NCBI GenBank assembly: GCA_963676075.2
Contig: CAXXNZ010000031.1
Coordinates: forward strand, 355,001 to 419,000
Source of the DNA: JAHJQZ01 sp963676075
GTDB taxonomy: Bacteria; Pseudomonadota; Alphaproteobacteria; Rhizobiales; Devosiaceae
DNA: 64,000 nucleotides
Direction of reading: 5' to 3'
Part shown: positions 45,246 through 53,278 of the stretch, piece by piece
How positions within the stretch are numbered: position 1 is the first letter of the stretch
Layout of the letters: the number at the start of each line of letters is the position of its first letter
Notes under the pieces: model-generated
What the model saw: the letters and a program-made list of their open reading frames with translations, nothing else
What the model was told of the DNA's origin: nothing
The model's database searches: none
Made by a program: the position numbers and the translations under genes

Positions 45246-46283
45246 GTGAAGAGTCTGCGTTATGCGCTGATCCGGGCAACTTTCGAAGCCATGGCCCTTT
45301 CAGGGCTTCCGCAACTGATCAAGCGGTTCTCCAAAGCGCGTGGACTCATTTTCACCCTTCACCGCGTCCTGCCCGAGCCGCCGGCCGATTTCTCGCCCAA
45401 TGCCATTTTGCAGGTAACGCCGAAATTCCTCGATGGCGCCATCACGCGCATAAGGGCTCTGGGTTTCGACATCGTGTCGCTTGACGAAGGCTTGCGGCGC
45501 ATGGGGGCCGACACCCCGGAAAAGCCGTTTGTCGTTCTGACATTCGATGACGCCTACCGCGACAATCTCGTTCACGCCCTGCCGATCCTCAGGAAGCACA
45601 AGGCGCCGTTCACGCTCTATGTTCCAACCGCGTTCGTCGATGGTGTCGGCGAGGTCTGGTGGCAGGCGCTGGAGGACGTGATCGCCATGTCCAAGGCCCT
45701 CGCTGTCCGTGACAAGGGCGAAACCGAATACCTGCAGTGCCGGACGACTGCAGAAAAGCACGCCGTATTCGACCGGCTCTACTGTCATATGCGCCAGATC
45801 GATGAGGACGCGCGCGTGGCATTCATCCACGAACTTGCCGCCGGTGCTGGCCTTGATCTTGCCAGACATTGCCGCTCGCTGATCATGGACTGGTCCGAGT
45901 TGCAGACCTTTGCCGATGAGCCCTTGTGTACCATCGGGGCACATACGGTGCATCACTACGAACTGTCCAAGCTCACACCGCAGCGGGTGCGTTCTGAAAT
46001 TCTCGAGTCGATCCGCGCGCTTGAAATCCAGCTCGGGACGCGACCGCGTCATCTGTCCTATCCGATCGGTTCACGCGTTGCCGCCGGACCGCGCGAATAC
46101 CAGACGTCTGAGGAACTGGGGCTTGCCTCGGCTGTAACGACACTGCCTGGCGGCCTTTATGCCCGCCACGCGGGCGCCATTCACGCGCTGCCGCGCGTAT
46201 CGCTCAACGGCAATTTCCAGGCGCTGCGTTTCATGCCGGTCTTTACGACTGGCGCGCTGTTCTCGCTCATCGGCCGGACTTAA
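45246..46283 (+). CDS. Polysaccharide deacetylase family protein (NodB homology, HfsH-like)
   Basis: 345 aa from a GTG start at 45246 with AAGGACC about 9 bases upstream; no ATG fits. The NodB motifs are present: TFDDAYRDN (motif 1, catalytic base and metal Asp), GAHTVHHYEL (motif 2, metal His pair) and RHLSYPIGSR (motif 3). No signal peptide is evident, so it may act in the cytoplasm on lipid-linked sugars, as deacetylases of holdfast-type loci are thought to do or be exported by other means. It would remove N-acetyl groups and make the polymer cationic and adhesive. It lies in the same direction as the Wzz-type gene, 207 bases downstream. Confidence 0.9.
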   Translation: MKSLRYALIRATFEAMALSGLPQLIKRFSKARGLIFTLHRVLPEPPADFSPNAILQVTPKFLDGAITRIRALGFDIVSLDEGLRRMGADTPEKPFVVLTFDDAYRDNLVHALPILRKHKAPFTLYVPTAFVDGVGEVWWQALEDVIAMSKALAVRDKGETEYLQCRTTAEKHAVFDRLYCHMRQIDEDARVAFIHELAAGAGLDLARHCRSLIMDWSELQTFADEPLCTIGAHTVHHYELSKLTPQRVRSEILESIRALEIQLGTRPRHLSYPIGSRVAAGPREYQTSEELGLASAVTTLPGGLYARHAGAIHALPRVSLNGNFQALRFMPVFTTGALFSLIGRT

Positions 46284-46454
46284 CTCTTCATTCACCATGT
46301 TTGAAGAAATGCAGGCTGGAGTAGTCAAAACGCGGAGGAAGTCGCTGGTTCGTCTCCGGTTTTAACTCCAAATCCACTCGACTTGACCAGATTTGCTTTC
46401 CAATGACTTGCGCCTGGCCTACTGCCGCGCTTGTCTGCATGAGGTTGGGGAAGC

Positions 46455-48476
46455 ATGCAAGTTAAGACCGAAAACAGGGCATTCGGTGTTCTACCGCTGA
46501 TTGCGGCCATCGCAGTCGTGGTCGTCGGCGCTCTCTACGTCCAGAACAATGCCCAGTGGGGAATGTTGCGCGCCGATGCAGAGGCGAACGCGTCGTCTTG
46601 GGCTGAATTCATCGTCGATCGCGTACCGTCTATCGGACATGTCATCTCGGGAAAGCAGCCCATTGAGGTTGCGGCGGCCTATCTTTGGGGCCGAAACGAA
46701 TTTGGCGATCTCAAGCGCTTCCGCGTCTACGATCTCGATGGGGTCGTGCGCATCGATTCCGCGCAAAAGGACTTCCGGCCGATCTACGATCCATCCGGTT
46801 TCACAAAAAGCGCGATTGCCAGCAAGGTCGCCACCCAGCGCAACACCGTCTTTGCGTTCCGCGAAGAGCAGGTCGAAGGCGAAACCAAATACACCACCAC
46901 GATAATTCAGCCGCTCTATGAAGGTGACCGGATTGTCGGCGTCATTGAGGTCGTTTCCGACGCATCCCAGGCATGGGTCGCGCTCAAGGCGCAGTTCGAC
47001 GCCGCTGCCGTGCAGATTCTCGGACTGGTCTTCCTGGCCTTCCTGCTGCCGGGAATCCTCTATCTGCGCCGGACGGGTCAATTGCGTTTCGCCACGAACC
47101 GGCTGCGCCATACGGTCGAATACGATTCACTGACGGGAACGCTCAACCGTTCGGCATTCACCGCTCTGCTCGCCGACAAGCTGTCCGCCACCGGTCCGCG
47201 TGGTGGTGAAGTGGCGGTGCATTTCATCGACCTCGACCGCTTCAAGAACGTCAACGACACGCTCGGCCATGCCGTCGGCGACCAGGTGCTCTCAGCCACT
47301 GCCCAGCGCTTGAGGCGCCTGCTCGGAACTCGCGAGCGCCTTGCGCGCCTCGGCGCCGACGAGTTCGCCATCCTGCAGCCGTTCTATCCGTCTTCGCCGG
47401 AGGTCGTGGTTCAGCTCGGGCGCGATGTGTCCCGTGAGATGGCGCGTCCGTTCTTCATCGAAAACACCGAAATCCAGATTGGCGCCACGGTCGGCACGGC
47501 CGCGACCCCCACGGACGGCAAGACCGTCGATGAACTGGTCCGGGCAGCGGACATCGCGCTCGCCCACGCCAAGGAAACCTCGCGCGGGGGCGTTCTGGCC
47601 TTCAACCGCGAGATGGAGGCCGAGCGCCTGATCCGCCAGCGCATCGAAACGCGTCTGCGCCATGCGCTCACCCACCACCAGTTCGAAATTCACTATCAGC
47701 CGCTGTATTGCATGGACGGCGAGACGCTGCGCGGCTTCGAGGCCCTGTTGCGCCTGTCCGACGAAGACGGCAAGCCGATTTCACCGGCAGTGTTCATCCC
47801 GGTCGCCGAGGAAGTCGGATTGATCGGCGCGGTCGGGCAGTGGGTGCTGACCCAGTCGGCGCTGACGGCGCGCGAATGGCCTGACGATCTCATGGTTTCG
47901 GTCAACCTGTCGCCTCTGCAATTCCAGAGCCACGACATGCCCGCTCTGGTGCGCGAGGTGCTCGAGAGAACCGGACTGCCGCCGCACAGGCTCGAGCTTG
48001 AAGTGACCGAAGGCGTGCTGATCACGGACACCGAGAAGGTGCTGAGCGAGCTCCGCGAAATCAAGACTCTCGGCGTTTCCATCGCGCTTGACGATTTCGG
48101 CACCGGCTATTCCTCGCTCGGCTATCTGTGGAGTTTCCCGTTCGACAAGCTCAAGGTCGACAAGTCCTTCATGACCGACCTTGCCGTGCAGGGGTCGAAA
48201 TCGCGTGAGATCCTCGCCACCATCGTCGCGCTCGGCAAGGTCCTCGATCTCAAGATCACCGCAGAAGGGGTCGAGACCGAGGAACAGGTCAAGGTGCTGC
48301 GCGATCTCGATTGCGATCTTGTCCAGGGATTCCTGTGGGGTCGGCCGCTCGATGCCGATAACCTTGCGGCCCTGCTGGCCGAACGCGTGCAGAAGGAAGC
48401 CATGGAGCGCGCCTCCCAGCGTCTGCAGCGCGGGCTCGGCAAGTCCGCGATCGCGTCAAAGCTGAGATCAGCCTGA
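46455..48476 (+). CDS. GGDEF-EAL c-di-GMP turnover protein
   Basis: 673 aa. Two membrane helices (about 10-29 and 190-212) enclose a periplasmic Cache-like sensor (RFRVYDLDGVVRIDSAQKDF, IIQPLYEGDRIVGVIEVVSD). The GGDEF domain has SLTGTLNRSAF and FIDLDRFKNVNDTLGHAVGD, but the active site reads RLGADEFAIL, with Ala in place of the second Gly, so cyclase activity is doubtful. The EAL domain is complete: GFEALLR, VNLSPLQF, LELEVTEGVL, ALDDFGTGYSSL, KVDKSF, ITAEGVET and QGFLWGRP. It is probably a c-di-GMP phosphodiesterase tuned by the GADEF domain. Its place just after the polysaccharide locus suggests control of that polymer or of attachment. Confidence 0.94.
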   Translation: MQVKTENRAFGVLPLIAAIAVVVVGALYVQNNAQWGMLRADAEANASSWAEFIVDRVPSIGHVISGKQPIEVAAAYLWGRNEFGDLKRFRVYDLDGVVRIDSAQKDFRPIYDPSGFTKSAIASKVATQRNTVFAFREEQVEGETKYTTTIIQPLYEGDRIVGVIEVVSDASQAWVALKAQFDAAAVQILGLVFLAFLLPGILYLRRTGQLRFATNRLRHTVEYDSLTGTLNRSAFTALLADKLSATGPRGGEVAVHFIDLDRFKNVNDTLGHAVGDQVLSATAQRLRRLLGTRERLARLGADEFAILQPFYPSSPEVVVQLGRDVSREMARPFFIENTEIQIGATVGTAATPTDGKTVDELVRAADIALAHAKETSRGGVLAFNREMEAERLIRQRIETRLRHALTHHQFEIHYQPLYCMDGETLRGFEALLRLSDEDGKPISPAVFIPVAEEVGLIGAVGQWVLTQSALTAREWPDDLMVSVNLSPLQFQSHDMPALVREVLERTGLPPHRLELEVTEGVLITDTEKVLSELREIKTLGVSIALDDFGTGYSSLGYLWSFPFDKLKVDKSFMTDLAVQGSKSREILATIVALGKVLDLKITAEGVETEEQVKVLRDLDCDLVQGFLWGRPLDADNLAALLAERVQKEAMERASQRLQRGLGKSAIASKLRSA

Positions 48477-48532
48477 TACGAACTTCGATTTCCGGAACAT
48501 ACTGGCGGCCCATGGCCGCCAGTTTCGTATCA
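48474..48532. terminator. Nested hairpin between convergent genes
   Basis: Inner perfect 10-bp stem ACTGGCGGCC-CAT-GGCCGCCAGT (48501-48523) flanked by outer arms TGATACGAA (48474-48482) and TTCGTATCA (48524-48532). The left outer arm includes the stop codon of the GGDEF-EAL gene. The T-tract is weak, but the symmetry suits a bidirectional terminator for the two converging genes. Confidence 0.6.
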
Positions 48533-48541
48533 GGGGCCGTG

Positions 48542-48760
48542 TCAGTCGTCGTCGCCTTCATCGGGTCGCTGCATCCAGCGGATGACGAGGCCCGCCGGAA
48601 TGACCCAGAGAAGGCCGGCAACGGCATAATAGATGATCTGGACGATGGACGGCGCCCCGCCGACCAGCAAATCGCCGAGGCTGGCGGCAATGACGGCGTA
48701 GCCGGCGAGAACGGCGAGCACCAGCAGGATACCGACGAATTTGCGCTGTCTCACCTTCAT
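48542..48760 (-). CDS. DUF2842 family small membrane protein
   Basis: 72 aa from the ATG at 48760. It starts MKVRQRKFVGILLVLAVLAG and has a second helix IVQIIYYAVAGLLWVIPAGL with a short RWMQRP end and an acidic tail. The RKFVG start and the WVIPAG-x-x-IRWM end are typical of DUF2842 proteins, two-helix inner-membrane proteins of unknown role found in Hyphomicrobiales, often next to ctaA as here. The upstream ribosome site is weak (AAG). Confidence 0.85.
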   Translation of the reverse strand: MKVRQRKFVGILLVLAVLAGYAVIAASLGDLLVGGAPSIVQIIYYAVAGLLWVIPAGLVIRWMQRPDEGDDD

Positions 48761-48869
48761 CTTGTCAGCCCGCTTGCCGTGACAGTTGCGAAATGGTCGG
48801 GGCAGGGTGTACCAGTCACCCTTGTGGATGGCCAGTCCGTTCGCGCCCTGCGTCATCGGAACGAGACAC

Positions 48870-49931
48870 ATGTTGCAAGCCGGTTCGGTTGAAGAAATGG
48901 CCCGCTCTGAGCGACTGAAGCCTGTCGAGATATGGCTCTATGTCGTCGCGGCGCTGGTGTTGCTGATGGTCATGGTCGGCGGCATCACCCGGCTGACCGA
49001 TTCAGGCCTGTCCATCACCTCGTGGAAACCGATTTCGGGCGTGATCCCACCCCTCAGTGCCGCCGACTGGCAAGCCGAGTTCGAGGCCTATAAAAAGATC
49101 CCGGAATACACCGTGCAAAATCTCGGCATGTCATTGGCTGAGTTCGAGGGAATTTTCTGGTGGGAATGGACCCACCGCTTCCTCGGCCGCTTCATCGGTG
49201 CTGCCTTCCTCATTCCGTTCCTGGTGTTCCTGTTCCAGAAGCGCCTGGACTGGAAACTGGCGCCGGCCCTCGGCTTGCTGTTCGTGCTTGGCGGACTGCA
49301 GGGGGCACTTGGCTGGTGGATGGTCAGTTCTGGCCTGAGCGTTCGGGTCGATGTTTCGCAATACCGCCTGGCGGCGCATCTGGGTTTGGCGGTAATCCTG
49401 TTCGCGGCCCTGATCTATGTGGCGCGAACGTTGACGCCAAGACCTTTGGCGGCGCCGGTCCGGCGCGGTTGGCGCCTCGCCGTCCTTGCCTTCGCCTTGC
49501 TGATCTATGTGCAGATCATTGCCGGCGCCTTCGTCGCCGGGATCGATGCGGGCATGGGCTACAACACCTGGCCGCTGATGGAAGGCGCCATCATTCCGGG
49601 CGGTCTTGGCATCATGCAGCCATGGTGGAAGAACCTGTTCGAGAACGCACTGACCGTGCAGTTCGACCACCGCATGATCGCCTATGCGATCTTCGTGTTC
49701 GCTGCTGTTCTGATCTGGGCGGGCAGGGGGCTTGCCTATCTTGCGCGGCCGCATGTCTTTCTCGCCATGGCGGGCCTGCTGGTCCTGATCCAGGTTGGTC
49801 TCGGCATCGCGGTCCTGCTGCTGCAGGTGCCGATCTCCTTCGCCGTCATGCACCAGGGCGTGGCCTTCGTGCTGTTCGGTACCGTTATCGCCTACTTGGC
49901 GGACATGCGGCACATCGCGGTTAAGCAGTAA
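48870..49931 (+). CDS. ctaA: Heme A synthase (COX15/CtaA, type 2)
   Basis: 353 aa from ATG 48870; the ATG at 48897 is a possible later start. Eight membrane helices with four key His: EWTHRFLGR, RLAAHLGLAV, QFDHRMIAY and MHQGVAF. Opening motif MVMVGGITRLTDSGLSITSW and MGYNTWPLMEG are typical of the alphaproteobacterial/mitochondrial type. It oxidises the C8 methyl of heme O to a formyl group to make heme A for aa3 oxidase, in the inner membrane. The following rplM-rpsI order is conserved in related genomes. Confidence 0.96.
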   Translation: MLQAGSVEEMARSERLKPVEIWLYVVAALVLLMVMVGGITRLTDSGLSITSWKPISGVIPPLSAADWQAEFEAYKKIPEYTVQNLGMSLAEFEGIFWWEWTHRFLGRFIGAAFLIPFLVFLFQKRLDWKLAPALGLLFVLGGLQGALGWWMVSSGLSVRVDVSQYRLAAHLGLAVILFAALIYVARTLTPRPLAAPVRRGWRLAVLAFALLIYVQIIAGAFVAGIDAGMGYNTWPLMEGAIIPGGLGIMQPWWKNLFENALTVQFDHRMIAYAIFVFAAVLIWAGRGLAYLARPHVFLAMAGLLVLIQVGLGIAVLLLQVPISFAVMHQGVAFVLFGTVIAYLADMRHIAVKQ

Positions 49932-49988
49932 CGGTAATATAGTACCGTCAAACGAACCTATTGAAATTACAGCGCTTTATCTTTGTGC

Positions 49989-50016
49989 TTGACGGCGGTT
50001 TCGCCAACCCTTATGA
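49989..50016 (+). promoter_or_regulatory. Candidate promoter of rplM-rpsI
   Basis: TTGACG (49989-49994) and TTATGA (50011-50016) with a 16-base spacer, about 80 bases before the rplM start. The -35 box has the CTTGAC form favoured by alphaproteobacterial sigma-70. Confidence 0.5.
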
Positions 50017-50096
50017 CCGCGCCGAACTGCTGCCGGCTCCCGGATTGCCTTGCATTCCGGCGGGACAGGGCGGAAACGCATTCAAGGAAGACGACC

Positions 50097-50561
50097 ATGA
50101 ACACTTACTCGGCCAAAGCGGGCGAGATCGAGAAGAAGTGGGTCCTGATCGATGCCGAAGGCATGGTCGTGGGCCGGCTTGCATCGGTCATTGCCACGCG
50201 ACTGCGCGGCAAGCATCTGCCGACCTTCACACCTCATATGGATATGGGCGACAACGTTGTCGTCATCAATGCCGACAAGGTGAAGCTCACCGGCAAGAAG
50301 CTCGATCAGCATCGCTTCTACTGGTACACGGGCCACGTCGGCGGCATCAAGGACCGCACCGCGCGCGCCCTTCTCGAAGGCCGTTTCCCGCAGCGCGTTC
50401 TTGAGAACGCGGTTCGCCGCATGTTGCCGCGTGGCCCGCTCGGCCGTCAGCAGCTGAAGAATCTGCGCGTCTATGCCGGTGCCGAACATCCCCATGAAGC
50501 GCAGCAGCCGCAGGTGCTCGACGTCGCTTCGATGAACGCCAAGAACAAGCGGGTGAAGTAA
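50097..50561 (+). CDS. rplM: 50S ribosomal protein L13 (uL13)
   Basis: 154 aa, ATG at 50097 after AAGGAAG. Clear L13 blocks: KKWVLIDAEGMVVGRLASVI, LRGKHLPTFTPHMDMGDNVV, NADKVKLTGKK, HVGGIKDRTAR and MLPRGPLGRQQLKNLRVYAG. It binds 23S rRNA early in large-subunit assembly. rpsI follows after two bases, as one operon. Confidence 0.98.
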   Translation: MNTYSAKAGEIEKKWVLIDAEGMVVGRLASVIATRLRGKHLPTFTPHMDMGDNVVVINADKVKLTGKKLDQHRFYWYTGHVGGIKDRTARALLEGRFPQRVLENAVRRMLPRGPLGRQQLKNLRVYAGAEHPHEAQQPQVLDVASMNAKNKRVK

Positions 50562-50563
50562 TC

Positions 50564-51043
50564 ATGGCCGAAACCCTCAACACGCTCGAAGAGCTCGGCA
50601 CGGTTGCTCCGGTCGAAGAGAACACCGCTCCGGTCTATACCCAGAAGCTCGACGCCTATGGCCGCGCCTACGCCACCGGCAAGCGCAAGGACGCCGTCGC
50701 CCGCGTCTGGATCAAGCCGGGCAATGGCCGCGTCACCATCAACGGCAAGGACTACGACAAGTACTTTGCCCGTCCCGTGCTTCAGATGATCCTGCAGCAG
50801 CCGGTCATCGCCGCGGACCGTAAGGACCAGTACGACATCACCGCCACGGTTGCCGGCGGCGGTCTGTCTGGCCAGGCCGGTGCCGTGCGTCACGGCATTT
50901 CCAAGGCGCTGACCTATTTCGAGCCCGAGCTGCGCGCCGTGCTCAAGAAGGGCGGATTCCTGACCCGCGACAGCCGCGTCGTCGAACGCAAGAAGTACGG
51001 CAAGGCCAAGGCCCGCAAGTCCTTCCAGTTCTCCAAGCGCTAA
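50564..51043 (+). CDS. rpsI: 30S ribosomal protein S9 (uS9)
   Basis: 159 aa. After an N-terminal extension of about 35 residues common in Hyphomicrobiales, the S9 core begins YATGKRKDAVARVWIKPGNG, with DQYDITATVAGGGLSGQAGA, VRHGISKAL and the basic tail RVVERKKYGKAKARKSFQFS ending KR that reaches the P-site tRNA. It is in the rplM operon and followed by a strong terminator. Confidence 0.98.
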   Translation: MAETLNTLEELGTVAPVEENTAPVYTQKLDAYGRAYATGKRKDAVARVWIKPGNGRVTINGKDYDKYFARPVLQMILQQPVIAADRKDQYDITATVAGGGLSGQAGAVRHGISKALTYFEPELRAVLKKGGFLTRDSRVVERKKYGKAKARKSFQFSKR

Positions 51044-51080
51044 ATTACGTCCGGACCTGGTTCGGACATCGGAATTGTGG

Positions 51081-51109
51081 AAAGGGCCGGGCAACCGGCC
51101 CTTTTCTTT
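51081..51109 (+). terminator. Intrinsic terminator of rplM-rpsI
   Basis: AAAGGGCCGG-GCAA-CCGGCCCTTT stem of 10 bp followed by TTCTTTT, 38 bases after the rpsI stop. Confidence 0.88.
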
Positions 51110-51191
51110 TGCGGTCAATTCACCGACTGCACTTTGCCTTGACGCGCGCATGCGATAAATCCGGTTTCCCACACAACGCGTCCGGATTGCC

Positions 51192-52139
51192 ATGTCCTCC
51201 AAATCCATCGACCACGCCGTCACCGCCCGCTCCCTCAGGGGTGCAGCTTCGGACCCGACCTATGCCGGCGTCCTGTCCTTCATGCGCCGGAAATATTCCA
51301 AATCGCTCAAGGGCGCCGACGCGGTGGTCTGGGGCATCCCGTTCGACTCGGCCGTGTCCAACCGCCCCGGCGCCCGCTTCGGGCCGCAGGCCATTCGCCG
51401 GGCATCGGCGATCTTCGATAACGACCCACAATACCCCTTCGCCCGCGATCTGTTCGAGAGCCTGGCGGTGATCGATTATGGCGATTGCCTGCTCGACTAC
51501 GGCTATCCGCAAAAGGCGCCGAAAACGATCGAACGTGAGGCGACCCGCATCCTGAGATCGGGGGCCTTCCTGGTCTCGCTGGGCGGCGACCATTCCGTCA
51601 CCTGGCCGCTGCTCACGGCGCACGCCGCCAAATACGGGCAGCTGGCGCTGGTCCAGTTCGACGCCCACCAGGACACCTGGCCCGACGATGGCAGGCGCGT
51701 CGATCACGGCTCGTTCGTCGGCAGGGCGGTGCGCGACAGCGTCATTGACGCCGAGCACTCCATCCAGATCGGCATTCGCACGCACGCCCCCGAGGATTGC
51801 GGCATCGAGATGGTTTTCGGCCATGAGCTCGAGGAGATGAACGCCGCCGCCATCGCCAAGCGCATCCGTGACCGTGTCGGTGACAGGCCAGCCTATGTCA
51901 CCTTCGATATCGATTGTCTCGATCCGGCCTTCGCGCCCGGGACCGGCACGCCAGTCGCCGGCGGCCCGTCTTCGGCAAAGATACTGTCGGTGCTGCGCCA
52001 GCTCGGCGGGATCAATATGGTCGGGGCCGATGTCGTCGAAGTCGCGCCGGCCTATGACCACGCCGACATCACCGCCATCGCCGCGGCTTCGGTGGCCCAG
52101 CACTATCTCGGCCTTCTTGCCGAAAAGTGCGCCAGCTAG
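51192..52139 (+). CDS. speB: Agmatinase-type ureohydrolase
   Basis: 315 aa. The binuclear manganese motifs of the arginase/agmatinase family are intact: SLGGDHSVTWP, QFDAHQDTWPDD and TFDIDCLDPAFAPGTGTP, plus HGSF near the second motif. WGIPFDSAVSNRPGARFGPQ is the N-terminal signature of agmatinase-like members. It would cut agmatine to putrescine and urea, but guanidinobutyrase or another ureohydrolase activity is equally possible from sequence. No polyamine or urea genes are next to it. Confidence 0.85.
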   Translation: MSSKSIDHAVTARSLRGAASDPTYAGVLSFMRRKYSKSLKGADAVVWGIPFDSAVSNRPGARFGPQAIRRASAIFDNDPQYPFARDLFESLAVIDYGDCLLDYGYPQKAPKTIEREATRILRSGAFLVSLGGDHSVTWPLLTAHAAKYGQLALVQFDAHQDTWPDDGRRVDHGSFVGRAVRDSVIDAEHSIQIGIRTHAPEDCGIEMVFGHELEEMNAAAIAKRIRDRVGDRPAYVTFDIDCLDPAFAPGTGTPVAGGPSSAKILSVLRQLGGINMVGADVVEVAPAYDHADITAIAAASVAQHYLGLLAEKCAS

Positions 52140-52250
52140 GGCAGGGGATCGGCGCCCCTCGCAATGACGAAAAAGACGTGTGCCGGCGTCCGGTAGCAGC
52201 CACTCGTGCGCGGCTGAAATTCTGGCCATGTAATTTTCGTCTTGCATCTA

Positions 52251-52268
52251 ATTAGACCATAATCTAAA
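52251..52268. promoter_or_regulatory. ArsR-type operator candidate for the sdpR-sdpI-like pair
   Basis: TTAGA-N6-TCTAA inverted repeat (52252-52267) in an AT-rich stretch about 40 bases before the regulator start, surrounded by further near-symmetric A/T bases. The position fits autorepression by the ArsR-type protein encoded next. Confidence 0.5.
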
Positions 52269-52306
52269 TAATGGGCAGCAACCGATGAACGGGTTCTGCG
52301 CAGCCG

Positions 52307-52594
52307 ATGTCCTTCAACGCTGTTTTTGAAGCCCTATCGCATCCGGTCCGTCGCCGCATTCTCGCCCTTTTGAAAAGTGGGCCGAAAAGCGCCGGCGACC
52401 TCGCTAACGGGTTCGATTTGAGCAAGCCGACCATGTCGGTTCATTTCGCCAAACTGCGCGACGCCGGACTGGTCGAGGTCGAGCGGCGGGGCACGAGCCT
52501 GATCTATTCACTCAATGCCAGCGTGCTCGAAGAAGCCCTGGCCGGCGTCCTGGATCTCGGCCAATTCGGCAGTGGCACAAAAGGAGATACGTGA
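52307..52594 (+). CDS. ArsR family autorepressor (SdpR-like)
   Basis: 95 aa. A single winged HTH: NAVFEALSHPVRRRILALLK, SAGDLANGFDLSKPTMSVHF then AKLRDAGLVEVERRGTSLIY. There are no metal-binding cysteines. SdpR of Bacillus is sequestered by the membrane protein SdpI; here the two genes overlap by one base (TGATG), which points to the same kind of pair. Confidence 0.9.
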   Translation: MSFNAVFEALSHPVRRRILALLKSGPKSAGDLANGFDLSKPTMSVHFAKLRDAGLVEVERRGTSLIYSLNASVLEEALAGVLDLGQFGSGTKGDT

Positions 52595-53268
52595 TGCAGG
52601 GACATCGCCTGATTTCACCGTTCAACCGATTTCTGATCGTGCTGGTCGGAGTTGTGACCATTGCCGGTTTCTTCGCTGTGCCGCTCGGTCAGGACTTGCC
52701 GATCCATTGGGGCATTTCGGGCCAACCCGACAATTTCGCGCCGGCTCCACTGGCGCTGGTCTTTCCGGCGGGAATGATGGTTGCCGTTCTGGCGCTGCTG
52801 TTTGTCCTCCGGCGCGCACAGCTGCAAAAGGACTTCGAGAGCGGGCGTTTCGTCATTGACGCCGCTGTCAGCTCGATCGCCGCCATGGCGCTGGTCCTTT
52901 GCACCGCCACCATCCTCATCGGGCTTGGCGTTACGCTCGATATGCCGCGCGTCGTGTCCTTGCTGGTCACCGGCATGTTCGTCGTCATCGGCAACGTCCT
53001 GCCCAAGACCAAACCCAACTGGGTCGCCGGCATCCGGCTGCCCTGGACGCTGCGCGACGCCGAAAACTGGCGCGTGACGCATCGCTGGACGGGGCGGACA
53101 ATGGTGGTTAGCGGCCTGATCGGCTTTGCTGTGGCGGCAGTCGGCACGCCGTCCAATACAGTGCTGATGATCGTGGTGCTCGCCTCTGCCTTCATCCCCG
53201 TCGGTGTCGGCATGGGGGTGAGCTACGTTCATGCCGTCAGGCATGACAAGGGCAGTGGCGCCGGCTGA
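52594..53268 (+). CDS. SdpI family membrane protein
   Basis: 224 aa. It has about seven hydrophobic helices. After PIHWGISGQPDNFAPAPLAL (a DUF1648-like N-terminal block) comes the SdpI signature: GNVLPKTKPNWVAGIRLPWT, LRDAENWRVTHRWTGR. In Bacillus SdpI is both immunity protein to the SDP killing factor and a signal receptor that captures SdpR at the membrane. No sdpC-like toxin gene is beside it, so a stress- or envelope-sensing role is more likely here. Its ATG overlaps the stop of the regulator gene. Confidence 0.9.
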   Translation: MQGHRLISPFNRFLIVLVGVVTIAGFFAVPLGQDLPIHWGISGQPDNFAPAPLALVFPAGMMVAVLALLFVLRRAQLQKDFESGRFVIDAAVSSIAAMALVLCTATILIGLGVTLDMPRVVSLLVTGMFVVIGNVLPKTKPNWVAGIRLPWTLRDAENWRVTHRWTGRTMVVSGLIGFAVAAVGTPSNTVLMIVVLASAFIPVGVGMGVSYVHAVRHDKGSGAG

Positions 53269-53278
53269 AGCGGCGGCC

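Noticed and set aside
51111..51191. Possible polyamine-related regulatory RNA before the ureohydrolase
   Set aside because: The gap is only about 80 bases after the rpsI terminator and shows no recognisable structure.
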